From assembly GCF_900142965.1 (NCBI RefSeq), contig NZ_FRCQ01000009.1, positions 124,001 through 188,000 on the forward strand: a stretch of 64,000 nucleotides of DNA. The letters are read 5' to 3'. Position numbers and translations under genes: made by a program. Of this stretch, positions 1-7,875 are shown piece after piece. This DNA comes from Rhizobacter sp. OV335 (GTDB lineage Bacteria > Pseudomonadota > Gammaproteobacteria > Burkholderiales > Burkholderiaceae_C). Numbering within the stretch: the first letter of the stretch is position 1; each line of letters opens with the position of its first letter. The notes under the pieces are model-generated. The model searched no databases and had not been told where the DNA came from. It saw only the letters and a list, made by a program, of their open reading frames with translations.

Positions 1-28
1 TTCTCGATTCACCCCAACGGAGATCCTC

Positions 29-955
29 ATGCGACCCCTCATTTCCCTGGCCCTGGCATCGCTGACGCTGCTGGCCGTTCCCGTCTCGGCCTCGGCCCAG
101 GCACCCGCCCTCAAGTACCCGGCGACCTTCTCGACCCGCGAGGTCACGACGAACGGCGCGACCATCCACGTCCGTTCCGGCGGCAAGGGCCCGGCGGTCG
201 TGCTGCTGCACGGCTATGGCGAAACCGGCGACATGTGGGTGCCGCTCGCGGCAGACCTGGCGCGTGACCACACGGTCATCGTGCCGGACCTGCGCGGGCT
301 GGGGCTGTCGTCCAAGCCGGCGGGCGGCTTCGACAAGAAGACCCAGGCCGCCGACGTCAGCGGCGTGCTCGCGGCCTACGGCGTGCAGCAAGCCGACGTC
401 GTCGCGCACGACATCGGCAACATGGTCGCCTTCCAGTTCGCCGCGCAGCACCCGGAACAGGTGCGCCGCCTGGTGCTGATCGACGCGCCGGTGCCCGGCG
501 TCGGCCCGTGGGAAGAGATCCTGAAGAACCCGCTGCTGTGGCACTTCCGCTTCGGCGGCCCGGACATGGAGCGCCTCGTCGCCGGCCGCGAGCGCATCTA
601 CCTCGACCGCTTCTGGAACGAGTTCTCGGCCACGCCCGCGCGCTTCAGCGAAGCCGCCCGCGCGCACTACGCGAAGCTCTATGCGCGCCCGGGTGCGATG
701 CACTCCGGCTTTGCGCAGTTCGCCGCGTTCGACCAGGACGCCATCGACAATCGCGCCTACCTCGCCAACAACCGGTTGAAGATGCCGGTGCTGGCCTTGG
801 GTGGCGAGAAGTCGTTCGGGCCGATGATGGCCACCGTGATGCGCGCCGGTGCCGACGACGTGACCGAGGGCATCGTCCCCGGCTCGGGCCACTGGATCAT
901 GGAAGAGAACCCGGCGGCCACGGGTGAACTGGTGAAGGCCTTCCTCGCCAAGTGA
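29..955 (+). CDS. Exported alpha/beta hydrolase, epoxide hydrolase/dehalogenase-like
   Basis: Predicted periplasmic hydrolase of the alpha/beta fold. A signal peptide covers about residues 1-24 (hydrophobic core, then SASA/QA). The oxyanion-hole segment is LLHGYGETGDMW, and the nucleophile elbow is AHDIGN with Asp128. An Asp nucleophile is typical of epoxide hydrolases and haloalkane or fluoroacetate dehalogenases rather than Ser esterases. The C-terminal GSGHW supplies the catalytic His. Length (308 aa) is normal for the family plus a signal peptide. A GGAG ribosome site precedes the ATG. The substrate cannot be read from the sequence. A strong hairpin follows the stop codon, so it is probably transcribed alone. 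Confidence 0.85.
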   Translation: MRPLISLALASLTLLAVPVSASAQAPALKYPATFSTREVTTNGATIHVRSGGKGPAVVLLHGYGETGDMWVPLAADLARDHTVIVPDLRGLGLSSKPAGGFDKKTQAADVSGVLAAYGVQQADVVAHDIGNMVAFQFAAQHPEQVRRLVLIDAPVPGVGPWEEILKNPLLWHFRFGGPDMERLVAGRERIYLDRFWNEFSATPARFSEAARAHYAKLYARPGAMHSGFAQFAAFDQDAIDNRAYLANNRLKMPVLALGGEKSFGPMMATVMRAGADDVTEGIVPGSGHWIMEENPAATGELVKAFLAK

Positions 956-960
956 GTCAC

Positions 961-985
961 CCGCGGGCAACGGGCGTGCCCGCGG
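961..985 (+). terminator. GC-rich hairpin after the alpha/beta hydrolase
   Basis: A perfect 9-bp inverted repeat, CCGCGGGCA and TGCCCGCGG, with a 7-nt loop begins six bases after the stop codon. No T-tract follows, so it may be a weak intrinsic terminator or a 3'-end stabilising stem. The assignment is by position and stem strength only. Confidence 0.45.
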
Positions 986-1039
986 TAATGAGTAGTTAAC
1001 CTAGTGAAATATTTCGACAAGATCTCCTAGAGTCGCCGC

Positions 1040-1072
1040 TGCACCGGAGTGGAAACGGTTCCATCCGGTGCA
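1040..1072 (+). promoter_or_regulatory. Nested palindrome with LacI-type operator before the GH3 gene
   Basis: An outer 9-bp inverted repeat (TGCACCGGA at 1040-1048, TCCGGTGCA at 1064-1072) encloses TGGAAACGGTTCCA at 1050-1063. The inner sequence resembles operators of the LacI/GalR family, which often have a central CG flanked by GAAA/TTTC-like arms. It lies 28 bp before the start codon of the glucosidase gene. A sugar-responsive repressor site is a reasonable inference. No lacI-like gene is in the window. Confidence 0.5.
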
Positions 1073-1100
1073 CGTAAAAGACGATCAAGGAGACGACAGG

Positions 1101-4100
1101 ATGAAACGGTGGCTCACACTGGGGCTGGCCGCGCTCGCGCTCGGCCTGGGCGGATGCGGTGGTGGCGATGACGACGATCCTGCTGCGCCGCCGCCTCCTC
1201 CCCCTGAGAACAAGCCCATGGACGACTGGCCCGCGATCAAGAGCGCGATTCCGCAGGACGCCTCGCAAGAGGCGCAGATCAAGGGCCTCGTCGCCAGCAT
1301 GACGCTGGCGCAGAAGGTCGGGCAGATGACGCAGCCCGACATCCGCAGCATCACGCCCGACCAGGTGCGGCAGTACTACATCGGCTCGGTGCTGAACGGC
1401 GGCGGCGCCTGGCCCGGCAACAAGAAGAACGCGGCCGTGGCCGACTGGCTGGCGCTGGCCGATGCCTACTGGCAGGCGTCGATGGACACCGACCTGGCCG
1501 TCAAGATCCCGGTGATCTGGGGGACCGATGCGGTGCACGGCCACGGCAACGTCTACGGCGCTACGCTGTTCCCGCAGAACATCGGCCTGGGTGCCGCGAA
1601 CGACCCCGAGCTGATCGAGCGCATCGGCGCGGCCGTCGCGATGCAGGTGCACTCGACCGGCATCGACTGGACCTTCGCACCGACGCTCGCGGTGGTGCGC
1701 GACGACCGCTGGGGCCGCACTTACGAAGGCTTCTCCGAAGACCCTGCGATCGTTGCCAGCTACGGCGGGCGCTACACCACCGGGCTGCAGGGCAGCTTCG
1801 CCGCATCGGGCCGGCCCACCGTGGTGGCCACCGCCAAGCACTTCATGGGCGACGGCGGCACCGACCTGGGCAAGGACCAGGGCGAGAACAAGGCGACGCT
1901 CGCGGAGATGATCAACATCCACGGCGCGGGCTACTACACCGCGCTGGCAGCGGGCGCGCAGACCGTGATGGCCTCGTTCAACAGCTGGACCTTCCAGGGC
2001 ACCACGAAAGACGGGCTCACGCTGGACTTCGCCAACGCGAAGATGCACGGCAACAAGTACCTGCTGACCGACGTGCTGAAGACGAAGATGGGCTTCGACG
2101 GCCTGATCGTCTCCGACTGGAACGGCATCGGCCAGGTGAAGTACACCGACGCCAACGGCGTGGTGAAGACCTGCACCAACTCGTCGTGCCCGCCGTCGAT
2201 CAACGCTGGCATGGACCTGATCATGGTGCCGGACGACTGGAAGGCCTTCATCGACAACACCATCGCGTCGGTGAACGCCGGCGAGATCCCGATGACCCGC
2301 ATCGACGACGCGGTGACGCGCATCCTGCGCGTGAAGCTGCGCTCCGGGCTGATGAAGCTGGAAGGCGGTGCGACCGTGTCGACCAAGCCCTCGCTGCGCC
2401 CCGGCGCCGGCGACCCGGCCGCGCTGCAGCACCGCGACCTGGCGCGCGAGGCGGCCCGCAAATCGTTGGTGCTGCTGAAGAACGACGGCGGCGTGCTGCC
2501 GCTGAGGCGCGGCGAGAAGCTGCTGGTGGTGGGCCGCAGCGCCGACAGCATGTCGAACCAGACGGGCGGCTGGTCGCTCACCTGGCAGGGCACGTCGAAC
2601 ACGAACGCCGACTTCCCGAACGGCGACACCGTGCTGGCCGGCATCCGCGAGGCGGCGGGCGATGGCAACGTCACCTTCTCGGTCGATGCGGCCAACGTGA
2701 ACGTCGCCGACTACAAGGCGGTGATCGCTGTCATCGGCGAGACGCCGTATGCCGAAGGTGCCGGCGACATCGGCAAGACCGGCACGCTGGAGCATGCCAA
2801 GCGCTACCCGGCCGACCTCGCGGTGCTGGAGGCGGTGAAGGGCAAGGGCGTGCCGGTGGTCACGGTGCTGTTGAGCGGCCGGCCGGTGTGGGTGAACAAG
2901 GAGCTGAACCGCAGCGATGCGTTCGTCGCGGCCTTCCTGCCGGGCACAGAGGGCAAGGGCGTGGCCGACGTGCTGTTCCGCAAGGCCGATGGCGCGGTGA
3001 ACTTCGACTTCCAGGGCCGGCTCTCGTACTCGTGGCCGAAGGAGGCGTGCCAGACGGTGCTGAACCGTGGTGACGCGACGTATGCGCCGCTGTTCGCCTA
3101 CGGCTACGGCCTGGGCTATGCAGACGCCGGCGCGGCGCTGGGCAATGCACTGGACGAGACCACGCCGACGCTCGGTTGCGGGCAGGGCGCCAACACCGGC
3201 CCGGCGGCGACCGAGCCGCTGGACGTGTTCAACCTGGTCGAGAACCCGACCTTCCCGCTGTTCATCGGCTCGTCGCCGAACTGGATGATCCCGATCGGCG
3301 CCGACCTGAACGCGACCGTGGTGACGCAGGACGGCACGCTGACGCTGCAGACCGCGCAGGTCAACGTGCAGCAGGACGGCAAGAAGCTGACGTGGACCGG
3401 CTTGGGCGAGTTCAAGGCGATCGCGTCGGACCCGGCCAGCACCAGCGTGCGCAACCCGCAGAACCTGGAGAGCTATGCGCACCCGGACGCGAAGGCGGTG
3501 CTGGCGTTCGACATCGTGATCGACCAGGCGCCGCAGGGCAGCGTGAAGATCCGCATCGACTGCGGCTACCCGTGCCGCGGCGAGTTGGACGGCACCGCGG
3601 TGCTCTCGGCGCTGCCGCTGGGCACGAAGGCCACGGTGAAGATCCCGCTGTCGTGCTTTGCGGATGCGGGCGCGGATTTCTCGGCAATCGACACCGCGTT
3701 CCTGGTGCAGACCGACAAGCCGTTCAGCGCGAGCTTTGCGAACATCCGCTGGCTGGTGGGTGCGAGCGCCGATGCAGACACGCACGCGTGTGCCGAGCTG
3801 GCACCGCCACCACCGCCCGCGATCGAGCCGCTGCCGGGACCGAGCGCGACGCTGCTGGGTGTGGATGGCTTGCTCACGGGCCTGACGACGGGCATGTACA
3901 CCTCGACGCCGACGCACGTGGTGGCAAGCATCGCGAACGGCGAGGCCGACCTGCAGTTCGCGGCCGATGGCGGCAACGGCACGTTCTACTTCACCGGCAG
4001 CGGGCTGAACCTGAGCGGCTATGCGGGCGGCACGCTGCAGTTCGAGCTGGCGGTGAGCAGCTGGGGGACCAACACCAAGGGCCTCGCGATCAAGATGGAG

Positions 4101-4331
4101 AGCCCGGGCGATGGCTGCCGCAATGTCGACTACGTGCTCCCCGATGCGATGAAGCCGCCGGCCGATGGCGCCTTCCACGCCGTCACGCTGAACGTGGCGG
4201 ACGTGATCGCGGTGAAGAACGCGCCGTGCTTCACGCTCGACAACATCACCGTGCCGTTCGGGATCTTCCCGGTGTGGGACGACCAGCAGGGGGTGAACTT
4301 CAAGGTGAGGAACGTGCGGCTGATGCAGTGA
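1101..4331 (+). CDS. Glycoside hydrolase family 3 beta-glucosidase, lipoprotein
   Basis: Large (1076 aa) exo-acting beta-glucosidase/glucanase of family GH3, probably anchored in the outer membrane. The ATG at 1101 follows an AAGGAG site. A lipobox LGLGGC places the lipidated Cys at residue 19, followed by Asp and Pro-rich spacers. The GH3 N-terminal barrel carries the nucleophile motif GLIVSDWNG with Asp339, and the second GH3 domain follows (KSLVLLKNDGG). After about residue 690 the chain continues into a galactose-binding-like domain as in ExoP-type glucosidases. A PPPPP linker and a second beta-sandwich-like domain then end the protein. This extra C-terminal domain makes it longer than typical ExoP enzymes of about 840 aa. 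Role: releasing glucose from beta-glucans outside the cell. Confidence 0.92.
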   Translation: MKRWLTLGLAALALGLGGCGGGDDDDPAAPPPPPPENKPMDDWPAIKSAIPQDASQEAQIKGLVASMTLAQKVGQMTQPDIRSITPDQVRQYYIGSVLNGGGAWPGNKKNAAVADWLALADAYWQASMDTDLAVKIPVIWGTDAVHGHGNVYGATLFPQNIGLGAANDPELIERIGAAVAMQVHSTGIDWTFAPTLAVVRDDRWGRTYEGFSEDPAIVASYGGRYTTGLQGSFAASGRPTVVATAKHFMGDGGTDLGKDQGENKATLAEMINIHGAGYYTALAAGAQTVMASFNSWTFQGTTKDGLTLDFANAKMHGNKYLLTDVLKTKMGFDGLIVSDWNGIGQVKYTDANGVVKTCTNSSCPPSINAGMDLIMVPDDWKAFIDNTIASVNAGEIPMTRIDDAVTRILRVKLRSGLMKLEGGATVSTKPSLRPGAGDPAALQHRDLAREAARKSLVLLKNDGGVLPLRRGEKLLVVGRSADSMSNQTGGWSLTWQGTSNTNADFPNGDTVLAGIREAAGDGNVTFSVDAANVNVADYKAVIAVIGETPYAEGAGDIGKTGTLEHAKRYPADLAVLEAVKGKGVPVVTVLLSGRPVWVNKELNRSDAFVAAFLPGTEGKGVADVLFRKADGAVNFDFQGRLSYSWPKEACQTVLNRGDATYAPLFAYGYGLGYADAGAALGNALDETTPTLGCGQGANTGPAATEPLDVFNLVENPTFPLFIGSSPNWMIPIGADLNATVVTQDGTLTLQTAQVNVQQDGKKLTWTGLGEFKAIASDPASTSVRNPQNLESYAHPDAKAVLAFDIVIDQAPQGSVKIRIDCGYPCRGELDGTAVLSALPLGTKATVKIPLSCFADAGADFSAIDTAFLVQTDKPFSASFANIRWLVGASADADTHACAELAPPPPPAIEPLPGPSATLLGVDGLLTGLTTGMYTSTPTHVVASIANGEADLQFAADGGNGTFYFTGSGLNLSGYAGGTLQFELAVSSWGTNTKGLAIKMESPGDGCRNVDYVLPDAMKPPADGAFHAVTLNVADVIAVKNAPCFTLDNITVPFGIFPVWDDQQGVNFKVRNVRLMQ

Positions 4332-4337
4332 GCGCGA

Positions 4338-5768
4338 TCACTTCGTCGGCAGCGGGTTGATCGGAAACAGGTGGCTGGTGCCGGTGCTGGTGGTCGAGAA
4401 GTGGCAGCCGAAGCAGCCCATCGACGCTGACTTGCCCTGGGTCACCACCTGGTGGTAGGTCTCCATCGTGGTGTTGGCCAGCAGCAGCGAGCCGCGCAGC
4501 GCCGGCGCCGTCGGGCCTGCAGGGATGGAGCCGTCGCTCGTCCACACGGCGCCCACCTGCATGTAGTTGGCTCGCACGTCGCCCACCAGCCCGAGCATCG
4601 CGAGGATGTCGAGGTTCAGCGAGATCAGCTGGCTGTTGTTGACGGCCGAAGCGGCGGTGGGTGCATTGCCCCACGGGTTGACGCGGTAGACGTTGTTCTG
4701 CCGGATCGTGTTGCCGTTGGTGGCGACGACGTTGCCGGTGGTGGGGTCGATCGTCATCTGCGGCACGAGGGCGCCGCTCTGAGTGCCGCCGCTGGCCATG
4801 AAGGACCAGGTGCCGGTCGAGTTGTAGGGCACCTGCACCGTGCTGCCGAAGAGGGTGTTGAAGTAGAACGAGTTGTTGGGCGCGTTGTTGCGGTGCTCGA
4901 AGGTGGCCCACACCATCTCGGGGTGGCCTTGCACCGCACCGACGATGTGGATGCCCACCAGGGCCAGCGTCTTCGCGACCGTGGGCGACTGCTTGTTGAT
5001 CGTCCACAGTGCGGTGCTGGTCTTCACGTAGTTGGGCACCGTCGCGTCGATGGTCACGTAGTCGGCCGCGTTGGGGACGGTGGCGGCATCGACCCAGGCC
5101 GTCTTCAGCTCCAGTCCGAGGGCGTTTGCATCAGGCAGCGAGGCACCCTGGCCCGCGGCGTAGCTCACCACCGAGGCGAGCCCCGCCGGCGTGTTGGGGA
5201 AGGGCGCGCTGGTGGGGATCACCTTGTTCGACACCGCGGTGTTGAACCACGCGTAGACGTCGTTCGCGTGCACGCCGAAATACACCAGCGAGCCGTTCAT
5301 CGACAGCACGGTGTCGCCACCGCCGGCCTGGCCGCCGGGCTGGATGCTTTGCGTCTTGGTGCCGCGCACCGCGAAGCTGTGGCGCGCGACGCCCGCGGTG
5401 TTGGGAATGTAGTGTCCGCCCTGGGCGTCGAAGTTGATGTCGAAGAAGGCCGGCGACTCGAGCACGACGCCCCCGGCCGCCGGCGACGAGATCCACAGGA
5501 ACATCTGGTGCGCCCACTTGTAGAAGTCGCAGGTGGTGTTCTGCGCCGGGAAGGCGATGCTGTTGGCGAAGGTCACGAACCCGCCCTTGCTGACGCGGCC
5601 GGAGACGAACCAGTTGCCCAGCTCCTTGGGCGACACCGAGCAGGCGGCGTTGGTGTATTGCAGGTTGGCGGGGAAGGCCTGCACTGGGGTCTGCACCTGG
5701 GCGTGGACCGGGCTGAAGGTGGAGGCTGCGAGCGCGGTGGCGGCGAGCAGTCGGCGGGTGATGCGCAT
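4338..5768 (-). CDS. Exported protein of unknown family with a single C-terminal haem c motif
   Basis: 476-aa protein with a signal peptide (MRITRRLLAATALAAS, cleavage near VHAQ) and one CFGCH motif at residues 452-456, near the C-terminus. This CxxCH is the attachment site of a c-type haem, and an exported location fits that. The rest is Asn/Thr/Val-rich with many aromatic residues, and I recognise no family. A Met that could be the distal haem ligand (TTMETYHQ) lies about 30 residues before the motif. The gene converges on the GH3 gene with a 6-bp gap, so the two are not co-transcribed. It could be a periplasmic electron carrier or a haem-containing oxidase subunit; neither is shown. Confidence 0.75.
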   Translation of the reverse strand: MRITRRLLAATALAASTFSPVHAQVQTPVQAFPANLQYTNAACSVSPKELGNWFVSGRVSKGGFVTFANSIAFPAQNTTCDFYKWAHQMFLWISSPAAGGVVLESPAFFDINFDAQGGHYIPNTAGVARHSFAVRGTKTQSIQPGGQAGGGDTVLSMNGSLVYFGVHANDVYAWFNTAVSNKVIPTSAPFPNTPAGLASVVSYAAGQGASLPDANALGLELKTAWVDAATVPNAADYVTIDATVPNYVKTSTALWTINKQSPTVAKTLALVGIHIVGAVQGHPEMVWATFEHRNNAPNNSFYFNTLFGSTVQVPYNSTGTWSFMASGGTQSGALVPQMTIDPTTGNVVATNGNTIRQNNVYRVNPWGNAPTAASAVNNSQLISLNLDILAMLGLVGDVRANYMQVGAVWTSDGSIPAGPTAPALRGSLLLANTTMETYHQVVTQGKSASMGCFGCHFSTTSTGTSHLFPINPLPTK

Positions 5769-5896
5769 GGGGGCTCCCTGTGGTGGGTGCCGCCCTTGGC
5801 GGTACTGCTGGCGGTCGGGCTGGCGTGAGGTGGATCAGACCAGCGAGGCGGGGGAGGGGGAATCAGCTCCGGGCTGATTCGAGGCAGGTGAAATGC

Positions 5897-6643
5897 CTAG
5901 GGCAGCTGACGGGTCGGCCGGAAGACGATCTCGTTCACGTCAACGTCGTCGGGTTGTTCGATGGCGAAGGCGACGGCCCGCGCGAAGGACTCGGCCGGGA
6001 TGGCCGTGGCCTGGTAGAAGCCGCGCATGCCTTGCGCCATGTCCGGCTCGGTGATGCTGCCCGGCAGCTCGGTGTCCACGGCGCCGGGCGACACGACGGT
6101 GGTGCGGATGTTCCACGGCTTGACCTCTTGCCGCAGGCCTTCGGACAGCGCTCGCACCGCATGCTTGGTGGCGGAGTAGACGGCGCCGTTGAGCATGACC
6201 TTGTGGCCGGCCACCGACGACACGTTGACGAACTGCCCGGACATCTGGCGCTGCATGTAGGGCAGGGCCGCCGCGATGCCGTGCAGCACGCCCTTCAGGT
6301 TCACGTCGATCATGCGGCTCCAGTCGTCGACCTTCAATCGATCGAGCGCCGAAACCGGCATCAGTCCCGCGTTGTTGATCATCACGTCGATGCGTCCGAA
6401 GGTCTGCACGGCCGTGTCGACGAGGTGCTTCACCTGATCGAGCACCGCGACGTCGGTGGCGACGGCGATCGCGCGCTGCTCCGGGCGATTCAATTCGTCG
6501 GCCAGTTGCTGCAGGCGATCGATGCGCCGCGCACCGAGCACGACGAATGCGCCCTGCGCGCTCAGGAGGCGCGCGGCCGCCTGGCCCAGGCCGCTGCTGG
6601 CGCCGGTGATGACGATGACCTTGCCTTTGATTCTGTCGCTCAT
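5897..6643 (-). CDS. SDR family NAD(P)-dependent oxidoreductase
   Basis: Classical short-chain dehydrogenase of 248 aa. The N-terminal cofactor site is TGASSGLG, the NNAG motif is present (MINNAGLMP), and the catalytic YxxxK is YSATK with the upstream Ser in NVSSVAGH. It ends in RQLP and belongs to the YdfG/clavulanate-like SDRs that act on small hydroxy or keto substrates. It is transcribed divergently from a LysR regulator 128 bp away, so LysR control is likely. The physiological substrate is unknown. Confidence 0.9.
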   Translation of the reverse strand: MSDRIKGKVIVITGASSGLGQAAARLLSAQGAFVVLGARRIDRLQQLADELNRPEQRAIAVATDVAVLDQVKHLVDTAVQTFGRIDVMINNAGLMPVSALDRLKVDDWSRMIDVNLKGVLHGIAAALPYMQRQMSGQFVNVSSVAGHKVMLNGAVYSATKHAVRALSEGLRQEVKPWNIRTTVVSPGAVDTELPGSITEPDMAQGMRGFYQATAIPAESFARAVAFAIEQPDDVDVNEIVFRPTRQLP

Positions 6644-6770
6644 GGGGGCCTGTTGGTGGTGATGCGGGACTTGACTGTAAGCAGCGGACTGTCAAGCCAC
6701 TAGTGGGCTGCGGCTTGATCCAGTGGCAAGCTCAGGTTGATACTGTCGGCTCGACCCTTGAGGAGTTCAC

Positions 6771-7745
6771 GTGCCCATCAGCGACCTTCGCGCCATCGAG
6801 ACCTTCACGAAGGCCATCGAACTCGGCAGCATCCGGCGCGCAGCCGCAGCCCAGGGCGTCAGCCCGCAGGCCGCGAGCCAGGCGCTCGCTGCGCTCGAGG
6901 AACGGCTGGGCGTGCGCCTGCTGCATCGCACGACGCGCAGCATCGCGCTCACGTCCGAAGGGCATCAGTTCCTCGAGGCCGCGCAGCCTGCGCTCGCGGC
7001 ACTGGAGCGCGCCGCCGATCGCATTCGCAGCGCGAAGGACGAGATCGCCGGCCCGTTGCGCATCGTCGCCCCGAAGTACTCGTTCCTGCCGGTGCTGTGG
7101 CCGCTGGTCGACGAGTTCTGCCGGCGCCATCCCGAGGTCCAGCCGGACGTGAAGCTCGACGACCGGATCGGCAACTGGGTGCAAGACCGCACCGATGTCG
7201 GCTTTCGCATCGGCTCGCCGCCGGAAGATGGTCTTTCGGTGCGCCGGCTCTTCGCGATGCAGCTGATCGTCTGCGCGGCGCCGGCCTACATCGCGACACA
7301 CGGCGCGCCGACCTCGATCGAGGCGCTGGCCTCGCATCGATGCAGCGCGTTCCGGCATCCCGGCAGCGGCCGCGTGGTGCCCTGGCTCTTCAAGGTCGAT
7401 GGCGAGGTGGTTGCCCGAGACATCTTTCCGACCTTGTCGACGAACGACGCGCAGCTTGAAACCGAGGCGGTGTTGTCGGGTCAGGTGATCGGCATGCTGC
7501 CGGGCTTGTCCGCGGCGGGCCTGATTCGTGCGGGGCGGCTCGTGCCGCTGCTCGTGGAGCACATCACCGACCACATGGGCGTCCACGTCTACTACGGAAG
7601 CCGCACGGCGCAGCCGTCACGGGTGCGGGCGTTCATCGATCTGGCCGTGGAGCGGTTGGCTGGGTCCTCGGATTACGTGCTGGACGCGCGGGAGCTCGCG
7701 GCGGCGACATCGAAAGGGCGGGGGAAGGCGAGGCGGCGATCGTGA
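6771..7745 (+). CDS. LysR family transcriptional regulator
   Basis: 324-aa LysR-type regulator. The N-terminal winged helix (about residues 1-60, with RRAAAAQGVSPQAASQALAALE) is followed by a linker helix and a two-lobed inducer-binding domain. Translation starts with GTG, preceded by GAGGAG; no in-frame ATG fits the conserved N-terminus. The gene is divergent from the SDR gene, the usual arrangement for a LysR protein and its target. The C-terminus is Arg/Lys-rich (GRGKARRRS). The effector is unknown. Confidence 0.9.
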   Translation: MPISDLRAIETFTKAIELGSIRRAAAAQGVSPQAASQALAALEERLGVRLLHRTTRSIALTSEGHQFLEAAQPALAALERAADRIRSAKDEIAGPLRIVAPKYSFLPVLWPLVDEFCRRHPEVQPDVKLDDRIGNWVQDRTDVGFRIGSPPEDGLSVRRLFAMQLIVCAAPAYIATHGAPTSIEALASHRCSAFRHPGSGRVVPWLFKVDGEVVARDIFPTLSTNDAQLETEAVLSGQVIGMLPGLSAAGLIRAGRLVPLLVEHITDHMGVHVYYGSRTAQPSRVRAFIDLAVERLAGSSDYVLDARELAAATSKGRGKARRRS

Positions 7746-7775
7746 GCGGTCAGATGGATGAACGGAGATTGAATA

Positions 7776-7792
7776 GAGTGCATGTTGCACTC
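7776..7792. promoter_or_regulatory. Inverted repeat operator overlapping the -35 of the hydroxylase promoter
   Basis: Perfect 7-bp inverted repeat GAGTGCA-TGT-TGCACTC. It covers the -35 hexamer of the promoter at 7785-7813. A related element TGCAC-A-GTGCA lies at 7815-7825, just past the -10. Sites sharing the TGCAC half on both sides of a promoter suit a dimeric repressor. The convergent MarR gene and the upstream LysR gene are the candidate binders. Confidence 0.6.
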
Positions 7793-7813
7793 AACGATGA
7801 AAAATCCTAATAT
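7785..7813 (+). promoter_or_regulatory. Sigma-70 promoter of the FAD hydroxylase gene
   Basis: TTGCAC and TAATAT are separated by exactly 17 bp, giving a near-consensus housekeeping promoter about 63 bp before the start codon at 7876. The AT-rich spacer stands out in this GC-rich sequence. Confidence 0.65.
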
Positions 7814-7875
7814 GTGCACAGTGCATGCATCGCATGGCGTCCCGGCCGGACACGCTTCACATCAAAGGATTCCCG

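Noticed and set aside
996-4178. Long open frame of over 1000 codons antisense to the GH3 gene
   Set aside because: It arises from GC-rich codon bias, has Arg/His/Gln/Val-heavy composition, and overlaps a clear GH3 enzyme completely.
6697-6706. Palindrome CCACTAGTGG in the SDR-lysR gap considered as a LysR site
   Set aside because: It lacks the T-N11-A pattern of LysR boxes and is only 10 bp long, so it was not listed as an operator.
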